Assembly: GCF_003479425.1 (NCBI RefSeq) | Contig: NZ_QUHC01000003.1 | Coordinates: 394,929 to 458,928, forward strand | Origin: Odoribacter sp. AF15-53 | Lineage (GTDB): Bacteria; Bacteroidota; Bacteroidia; Bacteroidales; Marinifilaceae | Reading direction: 5' to 3' | Length of the DNA stretch: 64,000 nt | Shown here: positions 53,895 through 62,320 of the stretch, piece after piece | Layout: each line of letters opens with the position of its first letter | How positions within the stretch are numbered: position 1 is the first letter of the stretch | Translations under genes and position numbers: made by a program | Notes under the pieces: generated by a model | What the model was told of the DNA's origin: nothing | The model's database searches: none | Seen by the model: the letters and a program-made list of their open reading frames with translations, nothing else

Positions 53895-56396
53895 TTATTT
53901 TTTTTGAGTTTTTAGAATCAAGGTACTTCTTTTTACACCGGGGGCCGTGGCTTCGAATGTAATTTCTCCCTCGTCTTCCCGACTTTGCACGATTGCAGTA
54001 AGTTGCCCGTGAAATAATTTCATCTTGGGGGTCTGGAAAGATTCAAGACTGGCGGGATTGCCGTTGGCTACAGCTTTGAAATTTCCTTTCCCGTTTACGG
54101 TAAACGAGATTTGGCGATCGTCATCCGGGCAGAGATTCCCGTCTTTGTCTACGATCCGAACGAGAATAAACGCGAGGTCTTGCCCGTCGGCGTGTAATTG
54201 TGTTCGGTCTGCCGACAATTCAATATGATGTGGCTTGCCCGCCGTGCGGACTTCTTTTTCGGCAACGGCTTGTCCCTCGGAGTTATAAGCAACAACTCGT
54301 AGGGTACCGGGTTCGTAAATCGTGTTCATCCACATCAGGCGATAACGTTTTTGACGGGTAAATGCTTGTCGATCTTCTTTATTTTCGGTGTTCCCCGCTT
54401 TCACGGAGGAATTTTTAGTTACTTTTCCTTGGCTTTTCCCGTTGATGAATAGCTCTGCCGAGGGGTAGTTCGTGTAAACGAAGACGGGGATCGTGTCTCC
54501 CTCTTTTCCGGGCCATGTCCAATGCGGTAGCACGTGTAGCGTCTCCTGATCCGGGTTCCAATGACTGCGATACAGGTAGTAGCGATCTTTAGGAATTCCG
54601 GCCAGATCAATGATCCCGAACAGGGAACTGTGACTGGGCCAATTCGTGTAGTAGGGCGTGGGTTCCCCCAGGTAATCGAATCCGGTCCAAACGAATTCCC
54701 CGATACAATAGGGGTAATCTTCGTGCCGAATAAAGTCGTCTTCCGGCAGGTTCGACCAACCGCAATGTTCCACGTCATAAGAAGAGCTTTGATGATCATC
54801 GTACGTGTGCATGGAGCGTCGTACGACTGGGAATTTGTATGCACCTCGTGAGCTTATCGTGGAGGCGGTTTCCGTTCCAAGAAGAAGGGGTTGCGGTAAT
54901 TTGCGGTAGTTTTCCGGATACATGAATGGGCGATAGTTAAAGCCTGGGATGTCCATGACTGCGGCGAAATTGTTGTTGATCACGGCAGTTGGATTATCCA
55001 TCCCTTGGGTTACCGGGCGTGACGGGTCTTCCCGGTGACAGATATTTTGCAGGCGTAAGGTTAGTTTAGCCCCGGATTCCGATGCTTGTTCAATAACTTC
55101 GTTGCCGATGCACCACATGACGATGCTGGGGTTATTCCGGTAATGACGGATCAGGTTGACCAGGTCTTTTTCTACCCATTCGTTGAAATACAAGTGGTAG
55201 CCATTTTGACATTTGGCGGCTTGCCATTCGTCAAAACTTTCGGCCACGAGCATCATTCCCATTTCATCGCAGGCGTTGACTAATTCGGGGGCTGGCATAT
55301 TATGTGACGTCCGGATGGCATTACACCCCATGTCTTTCAGTAACCGGATTTGCCTGCGGATGGCGGCATCATTCACGGCCGCACCCAAGGGACCTAAATC
55401 ATGATGATTGCAGACTCCTTTGAATTTTACCGGTTTCTCGTTGAGTAAGAATCCTTGGTTTCCCCATGCCAGTGAACGGATGCCGAATCGTGTCGTGTAA
55501 ATATCTTTCAGCATTCCGTTTTCGAAAAGTTCCGAGGTGGCGGTATACAAGGCGGGATTTTCCGTGTCCCAGCATTGGGGCGAAGGGATGATGAAATCTT
55601 GTTTGAACGTGTCGTCGTCATAGAGCGTTAGTTTGTCTGTTCGGGTGGCCACGGTCATTCCCGCCGGATCGTGAATCGTGGTAACAAGCTGGTAGGCTTC
55701 TGGCTTTTGTGTCGCGGGTTTTATGATTTGACTTTGAAGGTGTATGCGGGCGAACTCTTTTTTCACCACAGGGGTGTTTATGCGTGTACCCCAAACGGGA
55801 ATATGGGCTTCTTGGGTGACGATAACATGCACGTTGCGGTATAAACCGGCTCCGGGGTACCAGCGGGAGGATTCGGGCAGGTTTTCAAGGCGTACGGCAA
55901 GTGTGATTTCTTTCCCGGGACGAATGAATGGAGAGATGTCGAAGTGAAAGGAGTTGTATCCGTTGGGCCAACAGGCAACTTCTTGACCGTTAATGTATAC
56001 CCGGGCATTACTCATCGCTCCATCGAAAAGAAGTGAAACCCGTTTGTCGGGAGTGTGATCGGGGATGTTGAATTTTATCCGGTACCAACCGACTCCCACG
56101 AAAGGAAGGCCGCCTGTTCGCCCGGCGTGTTCCGTGGGTGCGGTTTGTCCGTCTTGGGTGATAGCGACGTGTTGCCTGTCATTGCGGGAGGAGAACGGGC
56201 CATAAATGGCCCAATCGTGAGGGACGGAAACTTGCTGCCATTGGTGATCGTCAAATTCCGGTAATTTACTATCGGGGTGATCTTCTCTCGTGAACTTCCA
56301 ACCTTTTTGGAGTAGGAATTCATGACGTACTTGTGCGTTCAAAGTAAACCCGGAAAGGATAATAATAAGTAAAAATAGAGGGCCGATCTTTTTCAT
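53895..56396 (-). CDS. Glycoside hydrolase family 2 enzyme (beta-galactosidase-like), exported
   Basis: An 833-residue protein from ATG 56396 (signal peptide MKKIGPLFLLIIILSG, cleavage near LNAQ). Domain order: sugar-binding jelly roll (VSVPHDWAIYGPF, VGWYRIKFNIP), Ig-like domain, TIM barrel from about 300 with FKGVCNHHDLGPLGAA. The acid/base Glu is in MWCIGNEVIEQ and the nucleophile in YCIGEFVWTGFDYLG. Then come a DUF4982 domain (YPSAELFINGKSQGK) and a C-terminal Ig-like GH2 domain (LHADGQDLAFILVRIVD). It removes terminal beta-galactose or related sugars in the periplasm. It is not linked to a SusCD pair here. Confidence 0.93.
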   Translation of the reverse strand: MKKIGPLFLLIIILSGFTLNAQVRHEFLLQKGWKFTREDHPDSKLPEFDDHQWQQVSVPHDWAIYGPFSSRNDRQHVAITQDGQTAPTEHAGRTGGLPFVGVGWYRIKFNIPDHTPDKRVSLLFDGAMSNARVYINGQEVACWPNGYNSFHFDISPFIRPGKEITLAVRLENLPESSRWYPGAGLYRNVHVIVTQEAHIPVWGTRINTPVVKKEFARIHLQSQIIKPATQKPEAYQLVTTIHDPAGMTVATRTDKLTLYDDDTFKQDFIIPSPQCWDTENPALYTATSELFENGMLKDIYTTRFGIRSLAWGNQGFLLNEKPVKFKGVCNHHDLGPLGAAVNDAAIRRQIRLLKDMGCNAIRTSHNMPAPELVNACDEMGMMLVAESFDEWQAAKCQNGYHLYFNEWVEKDLVNLIRHYRNNPSIVMWCIGNEVIEQASESGAKLTLRLQNICHREDPSRPVTQGMDNPTAVINNNFAAVMDIPGFNYRPFMYPENYRKLPQPLLLGTETASTISSRGAYKFPVVRRSMHTYDDHQSSSYDVEHCGWSNLPEDDFIRHEDYPYCIGEFVWTGFDYLGEPTPYYTNWPSHSSLFGIIDLAGIPKDRYYLYRSHWNPDQETLHVLPHWTWPGKEGDTIPVFVYTNYPSAELFINGKSQGKVTKNSSVKAGNTENKEDRQAFTRQKRYRLMWMNTIYEPGTLRVVAYNSEGQAVAEKEVRTAGKPHHIELSADRTQLHADGQDLAFILVRIVDKDGNLCPDDDRQISFTVNGKGNFKAVANGNPASLESFQTPKMKLFHGQLTAIVQSREDEGEITFEATAPGVKRSTLILKTQKK

Positions 56397-56417
56397 AAAC
56401 AGACTATTTAATTGAAA

Positions 56418-56425
56418 CAAATATA
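56418..56425 (-). promoter_or_regulatory. Promoter -7 element of the GH2 gene
   Basis: On the minus strand it reads TATATTTG, an exact TAnnTTTG match, 22 nt before the GH2 start codon. The -33 position shows no clear TTTG. Confidence 0.5.
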
Positions 56426-56584
56426 GATAAATAAATCTTATTTTGAGATTTTTTTTCTTTTTATGGTTTAATGTATCAGTTTTCGAAAAAAAGTTTGTAC
56501 CTATGTAATGAATTATTTGGGTTAAACGTAGATATTGGGAGGGGAATGCTTGTTTGAATGTTTGTTGCAATCATTAATAGTGAC

Positions 56585-59161
56585 ATGGAAAATAAAGTAA
56601 TAGATTTCGTGTCTCTCGAACGTTTGTTTGAGGTCATCCCGATGACTGACGATGAAGCGGAAGTTTTCGAGAGATATACTTGTGATTATGATTTTACTTC
56701 TGTTGAGGAGCAGGGGCCGGAATGGATTTTTTCTCTGTTGAGCGTGATGCGGTCCGAGTTGGCCAGGGATGAAATAGGGATTGAAGATTACGATCTTTTG
56801 AATCACGTGTTTATTCGTATTCTGGAATGGTTGCTCGAGGGTTCCGGTTATTTGAAGTACTATGACGGCGTGAAATTGAATGACGCACGTATGCAAGTAG
56901 AGCGTTTTCTGGATGAGGCTATCGCGGGGAGAGAGGCCGCCCGGTTAATTCATGATGGGGATGACGGGAAGTATATCATGGAGAAGTTGGGAAAGTTGAC
57001 AATTTCCGGTTATTTATATAAAAAATCATTGGTATGGATCACGATCTTGACGATCGTGCGTCTTAGTTCCAAGTTACATCTTTTGCCGGTGCAGGGACTT
57101 GTGCTTCTGGTATATCACACGTTGAACAAGAGTTGTCCCAAGATTTTGGATTGTTTTAATGCACGGGTGAAATTGGTAAGAGAACGGGATGATAAATTAT
57201 GTTTTGACGGGTATTCGGAAGATCAGCTTCGGGAGACGGTATGGATTCTGGGAGCCCGTATTTTGCTTGGAGAGTCCGTACAGGAAGAACTGGCTTGTTT
57301 ACGCTCGATGTTTTTCAGATACTTGTATGTTTTACTGGATAAGGAGGAAACGTCCATTCGTGAAAATGCTTTTAATTCTTTGCTATTCAATCAGAAGACG
57401 GCATTGTTTGCTTGGGAGGATTTGTTGACCTTCTCTATCCCTGAGCTGGCGGAAGCGATTGCCGGGAAAACGATGGAAGCCTTGAGGAATTGTCAACGAA
57501 GATTATTCGAGGGGTACGGGCAGGTATTGGTGGAAAATAAGGCCATAACGATAAATTCGCCTGGGGTTTCTAATTTTGTGCCTTTGTTGGACGTGGAAGG
57601 AGTTGCTTTGCGTGTTGGGACTGGGCGTGATAAATTGAACTTCGAGGAGGAACTCACGGCTGTGGTAAACTCATGGAGAAGCGTGTATGCTGATTTTTCC
57701 GATGAATTGAAGAAAAATATCATACGCAAGCGACGCCCGGTAGAAGGAACTGTTGTGAATATACGTGTAAAGTTGGTGTATAACATGAAGCCGACCTTGG
57801 CCTTCGTGTCGATCGTGGACGATCAGTACGAAGGGGACGGTGCGTTGCACGTGAGTCAGATCACGCGGGCTAAACTAGATAGTTTGGAAGATATACTTCA
57901 GCCTGGAGATATCATGACAGCCACGGTGATTGAGGCAGAGGACGGGCGACTCCGGTTTTCCATTTGGGAGCAATTGGGGCGGTTTTCGGTTGGAAACGTG
58001 CAGGAGGGAGAGCGTTGTAACGCTCTGCTGTTGAACGAGCGGAATGGTATATTAACGTGGCTTGCAGAAGCCGGTTTTATCGTTTATACCCGGACTTCGG
58101 AAATGTTTGACGTGGAAGAGGGCGATTATTGTCTGTTGGAGTTAATTCCTGTGCCTTCGTTCGGTAAGATAAACGGTAATATTGTCCAGCTCCAAGCGGA
58201 AGGTTTTGATCGTTATGATGCCGTGGCACATCTGATACGCGGGTATGTCGAGAGTTGCAAGAAGGGAAAACAGGTAGAAGGGCCGGAGAATTTTAACACG
58301 GGTAAGATAGAGCGTTCCACGGATGTTTCCGGTAAATATGTGAGGGAATTGATCCGGTTATTACAACTTTACCTGACCCGGGAAGTGAATCTTCAAAACC
58401 TGAATCTGTTGTATTATCTCCGTTTGTTAGCTCACGTGTTGGGAGATAATCGACTGAAAGGGTATTACGAGTGTCTGATCAATCATTTGATCGTGAAGTA
58501 CGAGTTTATCAGTGGAAATCTGCATGATATGGATCTGGGAGCACTGGAAAAAGATTTCCGCACTTTCCCGGCGTTGGAACCGCAATGGGCTATTGTGAAA
58601 ATGCTCGCGTTGTATGGTGATGCTTCCCGGGCGAATGATATTGTTCGTTATTCTCATTCCGATAACGAGTATCTGGCTAAGGTGGCAAAGTTCGTTTTGG
58701 CCGGGGAAGTGAAAAGTGAGTCTTCCGGTGGGGCTTGTATCGTTCAGGATGAATTGTTGGATTTGTTACTTGGTGCCCAAGAGTCTGGTGTTATAACGGA
58801 TAAGACTTGTAAGTTTAAAAATTCGATCGTTTATACAGACGGGGTACGGGGTGTTGATGTGGAAAAACAGATTGATTCGGTCATGCAGGATATTTGTGAT
58901 TATCTGAATGATGAGGGAGGATTGATTTATATCGGGGTGAACAATAAGGGAGTTCCGGTCGGGGTACAGGCTGATTTGGATTATTTGTGTTGTAATCAGG
59001 ATAAATACGAGTTATTCCTTCATAAAAGAATCGTGGAGGCTTTTGATAAGGAGATCGACAAGGCGATCAAAATAGATAGAAAACAATTTGGAGACAAGAT
59101 TGTTTTTGTCCTTTCCGTACCGCCTTCGCATCAACTGGTTGAATATCACTCGACAATTTAG
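56585..59161 (+). CDS. Large protein with S1-like RNA-binding region and C-terminal AlbA/Schlafen-type domain
   Basis: An 858-residue soluble protein from ATG 56585 (MENKVIDFVSLERLF); ATG 56558 would add nine residues. Residues 1-370 are helical and unrecognised. An S1/OB-like region follows at about 378-460 (RRPVEGTVVNIRVKL, ALHVSQITRAKLD, IWEQLGRF), perhaps with a second OB region to about 545. The C-terminus (about 738-858) matches the AlbA_2 domain of Schlafen-like proteins (EKQIDSVMQDICDYLNDEGG, LIYIGVNNKGVPVGVQ, VLSVPPSHQLVEY). The domain stops abruptly at TAG 59159, before its usual final strand, so truncation or a frameshift is possible. Likely RNA- or DNA-binding; function unknown. 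Confidence 0.75.
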   Translation: MENKVIDFVSLERLFEVIPMTDDEAEVFERYTCDYDFTSVEEQGPEWIFSLLSVMRSELARDEIGIEDYDLLNHVFIRILEWLLEGSGYLKYYDGVKLNDARMQVERFLDEAIAGREAARLIHDGDDGKYIMEKLGKLTISGYLYKKSLVWITILTIVRLSSKLHLLPVQGLVLLVYHTLNKSCPKILDCFNARVKLVRERDDKLCFDGYSEDQLRETVWILGARILLGESVQEELACLRSMFFRYLYVLLDKEETSIRENAFNSLLFNQKTALFAWEDLLTFSIPELAEAIAGKTMEALRNCQRRLFEGYGQVLVENKAITINSPGVSNFVPLLDVEGVALRVGTGRDKLNFEEELTAVVNSWRSVYADFSDELKKNIIRKRRPVEGTVVNIRVKLVYNMKPTLAFVSIVDDQYEGDGALHVSQITRAKLDSLEDILQPGDIMTATVIEAEDGRLRFSIWEQLGRFSVGNVQEGERCNALLLNERNGILTWLAEAGFIVYTRTSEMFDVEEGDYCLLELIPVPSFGKINGNIVQLQAEGFDRYDAVAHLIRGYVESCKKGKQVEGPENFNTGKIERSTDVSGKYVRELIRLLQLYLTREVNLQNLNLLYYLRLLAHVLGDNRLKGYYECLINHLIVKYEFISGNLHDMDLGALEKDFRTFPALEPQWAIVKMLALYGDASRANDIVRYSHSDNEYLAKVAKFVLAGEVKSESSGGACIVQDELLDLLLGAQESGVITDKTCKFKNSIVYTDGVRGVDVEKQIDSVMQDICDYLNDEGGLIYIGVNNKGVPVGVQADLDYLCCNQDKYELFLHKRIVEAFDKEIDKAIKIDRKQFGDKIVFVLSVPPSHQLVEYHSTI

Positions 59162-59232
59162 TGTGCAACCGGACGATTGCAAGAGAGGAGGTATTGAATA
59201 GATGGATCGAAAGAACCATGTGTCCAATGTAA

Positions 59233-60255
59233 CTACTCCTTTTCATCGTAGAGTTTTGTTGCTGAACGAAGTTTGGAGGCCATGAAGTGAACGAGGGAAG
59301 GCGGGGAAAGAACTTTTATCCCCTCGGCGAAACCGAATATTTCACGTTGTAGTTCTTGGTTAATAACAACTTTTATCTCGAAAATGATATCCCCGTTTTT
59401 TAGCCTTTCCACGATTCTTTGGGATTTGTGTAAAGGTTTCGTTTCAACGTATGGAGCATTTTGGGGGTTGACTTGAAAACGAACCACTTCGGCCTTCGAG
59501 CCTCTGTTTTTGGTTACCCCGACAAGATCATCGAAAAAGGTTGTCAGGTCAAATAGGGTATTCTCTTTGTAGGTTTCTCCTTTGGCGATTTCGAGATGGT
59601 GAATCCGGTCAAGGGCCAGGTTTACAAGCGTGGAGGAACCTTGTCTGATGCCAAATACAAACCAGCGATTCCGGTATTCTTTTAACAGGTAGGGATGAAA
59701 CATGAACGTGGAGGCCGAACGGGCCTTGAAGGAGCGGTATTTCATGGAGAGCACCTGTTTGTTGACAATCGCGTGATATATGACATCCAGGTAGTCGATA
59801 CCTTTCAGGCTCTCGTTTTTCTCGAAATCGATGACCGGGATGGTTTTCTGGCGGGCTGAGGTCACGTGGTCTTCCAGTCGGTTGATAATATCCCCCATGT
59901 TGGCGAAGTACGAGAATCCCTTGAATTGACGTAACACTTCGACGGCCTCGGACATCACGTGCAGGTCTTGCTCGGATAAGGGAGTATTCGTGATACTGTA
60001 ATTTTCGTCCTCGTATTTGTAGTATTTGTTGTCATATACCACGATCGGAGCATTATATCCCAGTTTTTCACTACGCATGACCTGTATATCCATTTGAATG
60101 GTGCGGCGGCTGATTCCTTTAGAGATCCCTTCATATTCATCCAGGGCATCGGAACACGCGTCAATTAAATCTTCAAGGGTCCATCGCCTGTACTTGTTGC
60201 GAAGACAATTATCTATTGTTTTATAGCGAATTAGGGCATTCCGGTTTGCTGGCAT
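59233..60255 (-). CDS. WYL-domain transcriptional regulator
   Basis: A 340-residue regulator. An N-terminal winged-helix lies at about 8-75 (RYKTIDNCLRNKYRRWTLED, SRRTIQMDIQVMRS). A WYL domain from about 150 to 235 carries VLSMKYRSFK and RNRWFVFGIRQG, where the W-[FY]-[VL] signature is visible, and a WCX-like C-terminal domain covers about 250-330. WYL domains sense nucleic-acid or nucleotide ligands and commonly control RNA repair, DNA damage or defence genes. It is divergent from the Ro60 gene with 113 nt between start codons, so it probably controls that operon and itself. This is inference from position. Confidence 0.9.
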   Translation of the reverse strand: MPANRNALIRYKTIDNCLRNKYRRWTLEDLIDACSDALDEYEGISKGISRRTIQMDIQVMRSEKLGYNAPIVVYDNKYYKYEDENYSITNTPLSEQDLHVMSEAVEVLRQFKGFSYFANMGDIINRLEDHVTSARQKTIPVIDFEKNESLKGIDYLDVIYHAIVNKQVLSMKYRSFKARSASTFMFHPYLLKEYRNRWFVFGIRQGSSTLVNLALDRIHHLEIAKGETYKENTLFDLTTFFDDLVGVTKNRGSKAEVVRFQVNPQNAPYVETKPLHKSQRIVERLKNGDIIFEIKVVINQELQREIFGFAEGIKVLSPPSLVHFMASKLRSATKLYDEKE

Positions 60256-60280
60256 GAGGATGAGATTAAAATTATTTTTT

Positions 60281-60341
60281 CAAAAATATGAAAATTATTT
60301 TTGTTGCGCAAAAAGATTGCGCACCCGTGCATGCATCTTTG
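60281..60341. promoter_or_regulatory. Divergent WYL/Ro60 promoter region with TTGCGCA repeats
   Basis: For the minus-strand WYL gene, TATTTTTG (60288-60281) and TTTG (60312-60309) are 20 nt apart, a good Bacteroidetes promoter. For the Ro60 gene, CATCTTTG (60334-60341) is one base off a -7 element. TTGCGCA occurs twice, at 60304-60310 and 60317-60323; the first copy overlaps the WYL -33 element. These 13-bp-spaced repeats are the natural candidate operator. Confidence 0.6.
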
Positions 60342-60368
60342 TCGTGTAAAACGAAAAAAGATACAATT

Positions 60369-61991
60369 ATGAGGTTCAATTTTACAAACAAGGGAAAAGA
60401 TACGACCGTGAATTACATGGGTGCGAGGGCTTACAAGATGACCCCGGAAATGGAATTGTATTCTACCGTGGTAACTTGTGTCGTGGATGATTCTTATTAC
60501 GAATCAAACGCTGACAGGATAAACCGGATCAAAAATCTGATCTCAAAATGCCGTCCGGAGTTCGTGGCTAAACTGGCCGTGTACGCTCGTACGGAGATGA
60601 ATTTACGTTCTGTTCCGGTGATTTTGGTTGTAGAATTGGCAAGATTGTATTCCGGGAATGAAGTTGTGAAGCGTGCCGTATCGGGAATCGTGAGACGTGC
60701 CGATGAAATTACTGAGGTCCTGGCGTATTACCAGGTGGCCAACGGACGTGAGGGGACGAAAAAACTGAACCGTTTGTCAAAGCAGGTACAAAAAGGATTG
60801 ATTGAGTCGTTTAACCAATTTGACGAGTATCAATTTGCCAAATATAACCGGGAGACGGCAGTAAGTTTGCGGGATGCCTTGTTTCTGGTTCACCCGAAAG
60901 CGAAGGATGAGGCTCAACAAGCTATATTTGATCGAATTGTTTCCGGTAGTCTGGCAACTCCCTATACCTGGGAGACGGAATTGTCCGAGTTGGGTAAGAT
61001 GTCGTTCGGAAACGAGAAGGTGCGGGCTATGGCTGTTTCTGAAAAGTGGGAAGAGTTGTTAGCGAGTGGAAAATTGGGATATATGGCGATATTGCGGAAT
61101 TTACGAAATATCGTGATGAAAAGTTCTTCCGTGGCGTTGGATATCGCTTTGGATGTTTTGACAGATAAAAATAGAATCAGGAGATCAAAGCAAATGCCTT
61201 TTCGTTATTTGTCGGCTTTCTTGGAAATAAATAAGTTGACCAAAGAATCTTCCATGTTTGAAGAGGAAAAGGCCAAAATCAAGAGAACGTTGTCAGCTTT
61301 GGAGCAGGCGTTGGTTGCCAGTTGTGACAACATTCCCGTGTGTGGGGGAAAGACTGTGATATTGTCTGATAATTCGGGGAGTATGTACGGTGACCGGGGA
61401 GGAAAATCGTTGGTTTCGGCCATGAGCGACCGTAAATCGGCGGATATTGCCAACCTGTTTGCCGTGTTGTACTGGAACAGGTGCAAGGATACTTACGTCG
61501 GTTTGTTCGGCGATCGCCTGGTGGATGCCGGCTTGGATCGTTCGGTGAATGTATTTGAGAATTTCAACATCATTAACCGTGCCGCCAAGAAATGCGGACC
61601 GTCGACAGAACGCGGGATATTCGATTACATGGAAAGTTTGATCAAGTCGAAAAAGATCGTGGATCGGATTGTGATATTTTCGGACTGTCAGGTCGGGACG
61701 GGATGTAATTGGTATGATAGTAAGGGGCATCGGGGTGATTATTTTAATCGTCTCTTCCAGAAATACTTGCAAATCAACCCGGCTGTGAAAATCTATACGA
61801 TTGACTTGCGGGGATACGGGAACAGCATGACGAAAGACGATGGGAACGTGATTTTGGTAAGCGGGTGGAGTGAAAAGATCTTTGATATGATATATTACAT
61901 CGAGCAGGGATCATCCGTCGTGAATGAAATAATGAAGATCGAGTTGCAAAAAAATCAAGCTACGCAAAAAGAGTGCGTACCGGGATGCTAA
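60369..61991 (+). CDS. rsr: Ro60/Rsr ortholog, TROVE-domain RNA-binding protein
   Basis: A 540-residue protein from ATG 60369 (MRFNFTNKGKDTTVN); the upstream in-frame ATG 60288 lies inside the promoter region. The TROVE HEAT-repeat ring covers about 1-320 (MELYSTVVTCVVDDSYY, ARTEMNLRSVPVILVVELA, LRDALFLVHPKAKDE). A von Willebrand A-like domain follows with the MIDAS motif DNSGS at 334-338. Ro60 binds Y RNAs on its outer surface and the ends of misfolded RNAs in its ring; bacterial Rsr works with PNPase and with Y RNAs. Here it is followed directly by three Y RNA-like units and rtcB, which supports the assignment. Confidence 0.93.
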   Translation: MRFNFTNKGKDTTVNYMGARAYKMTPEMELYSTVVTCVVDDSYYESNADRINRIKNLISKCRPEFVAKLAVYARTEMNLRSVPVILVVELARLYSGNEVVKRAVSGIVRRADEITEVLAYYQVANGREGTKKLNRLSKQVQKGLIESFNQFDEYQFAKYNRETAVSLRDALFLVHPKAKDEAQQAIFDRIVSGSLATPYTWETELSELGKMSFGNEKVRAMAVSEKWEELLASGKLGYMAILRNLRNIVMKSSSVALDIALDVLTDKNRIRRSKQMPFRYLSAFLEINKLTKESSMFEEEKAKIKRTLSALEQALVASCDNIPVCGGKTVILSDNSGSMYGDRGGKSLVSAMSDRKSADIANLFAVLYWNRCKDTYVGLFGDRLVDAGLDRSVNVFENFNIINRAAKKCGPSTERGIFDYMESLIKSKKIVDRIVIFSDCQVGTGCNWYDSKGHRGDYFNRLFQKYLQINPAVKIYTIDLRGYGNSMTKDDGNVILVSGWSEKIFDMIYYIEQGSSVVNEIMKIELQKNQATQKECVPGC

Positions 61992-62020
61992 TTTTGTATG
62001 GTCAACATGAAAGTTCTTTG
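61989..62020 (+). promoter_or_regulatory. Possible promoter of the Y RNA cluster
   Basis: TAATTTTG (61989-61996) is an exact -7 match overlapping the rsr stop codon. GTTCTTTG (62013-62020) is a near match, with the TTTG of the first lying 16 nt upstream. Transcription from about 62027 would fit the 5' end of the first Y RNA stem. Weak, since the -33 elements are poor. Confidence 0.35.
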
Positions 62021-62030
62021 AATTAACAGT

Positions 62031-62184
62031 ATAAAGCAAGTGCCGTAGATAAGAGTTACTTCGCATTTACGCCCGTGTCGCGGGTTCGATTCCCGCCACT
62101 CCCTCGATGAATTAATTTTACGGGAGTGTAGCTCAGTAGGATAGAGCAGGATATAGTCTTTTCTCGTTTGTTGCCTTGCTTTTT
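62031..62184 (+). ncRNA. Y RNA (YrlA type) with circularly permuted tRNA-like domain, unit 1
   Basis: AAAGCAAG (62033-62040) pairs with CTTGCTTT (62175-62182) to form the Y stem, next to the presumed Ro-binding elements TGCCGTA and GTTGC (62041-62047, 62170-62174). The core AGAGTTACTTCG follows at 62052-62063. Inside, tRNA parts occur in permuted order: T arm GCGGG-TTCGATT-CCCGC (62080-62096), acceptor 3' strand CACTCCC (62097-62103), an 18-nt loop, acceptor 5' strand GGGAGTG (62122-62128), then TA and D arm GCTC-AGTAGGATA-GAGC (62131-62147). The acceptor stem is 7 perfect bp. The Y stem takes the place of the anticodon loop, as known for YrlA. Five T residues follow. Confidence 0.88.
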
Positions 62185-62189
62185 AAGAT

Positions 62190-62308
62190 ACAGGACAAGT
62201 GCCGTAAAAAAGAGTTACTTCGGTAAAGATGTAAATCTGTGTGGGTTCAAATCCCACTTATCCTTGTGATAATTAAAATAAACTTTTTTGCCTGTTGCCT
62301 TGTCTTTA
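62190..62308 (+). ncRNA. Y RNA-like unit 2, T arm but no D arm
   Basis: GGACAAG (62193-62199) pairs with CTTGTCT (62299-62305). The core is TGCCGTA, four A, AGAGTTACTTCG (62200-62222). The T arm is GTGGG-TTCAAAT-CCCAC (62241-62257), and a short acceptor-like hairpin TTATC-CTTGT-GATAA follows (62258-62272). GTTGC (62294-62298) precedes the 3' Y-stem strand as in unit 1. No GCTC/GAGC D arm is present; instead there is an AT-rich stretch. Confidence 0.8.
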
Positions 62309-62320
62309 AATGTAAACTAA

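Noticed and set aside
56397..56570. N-terminal extension of the GH2 enzyme by 58 residues
   Set aside because: It would bury a clear signal peptide (MKKIGPLFLLIIILSG) in the middle and covers the promoter element.
60288..60368. N-terminal extension of the Ro60 protein from ATG 60288
   Set aside because: The extension lies over the divergent promoter and TTGCGCA repeats, and the protein family begins near MRFNFTNKGK.
62122..62160. 5' half of a split or intron-containing tRNA
   Set aside because: The matching 3' half (T arm and CACTCCC) lies upstream, not downstream, and the outer Y stem encloses both, so a permuted YrlA-type domain is preferred.
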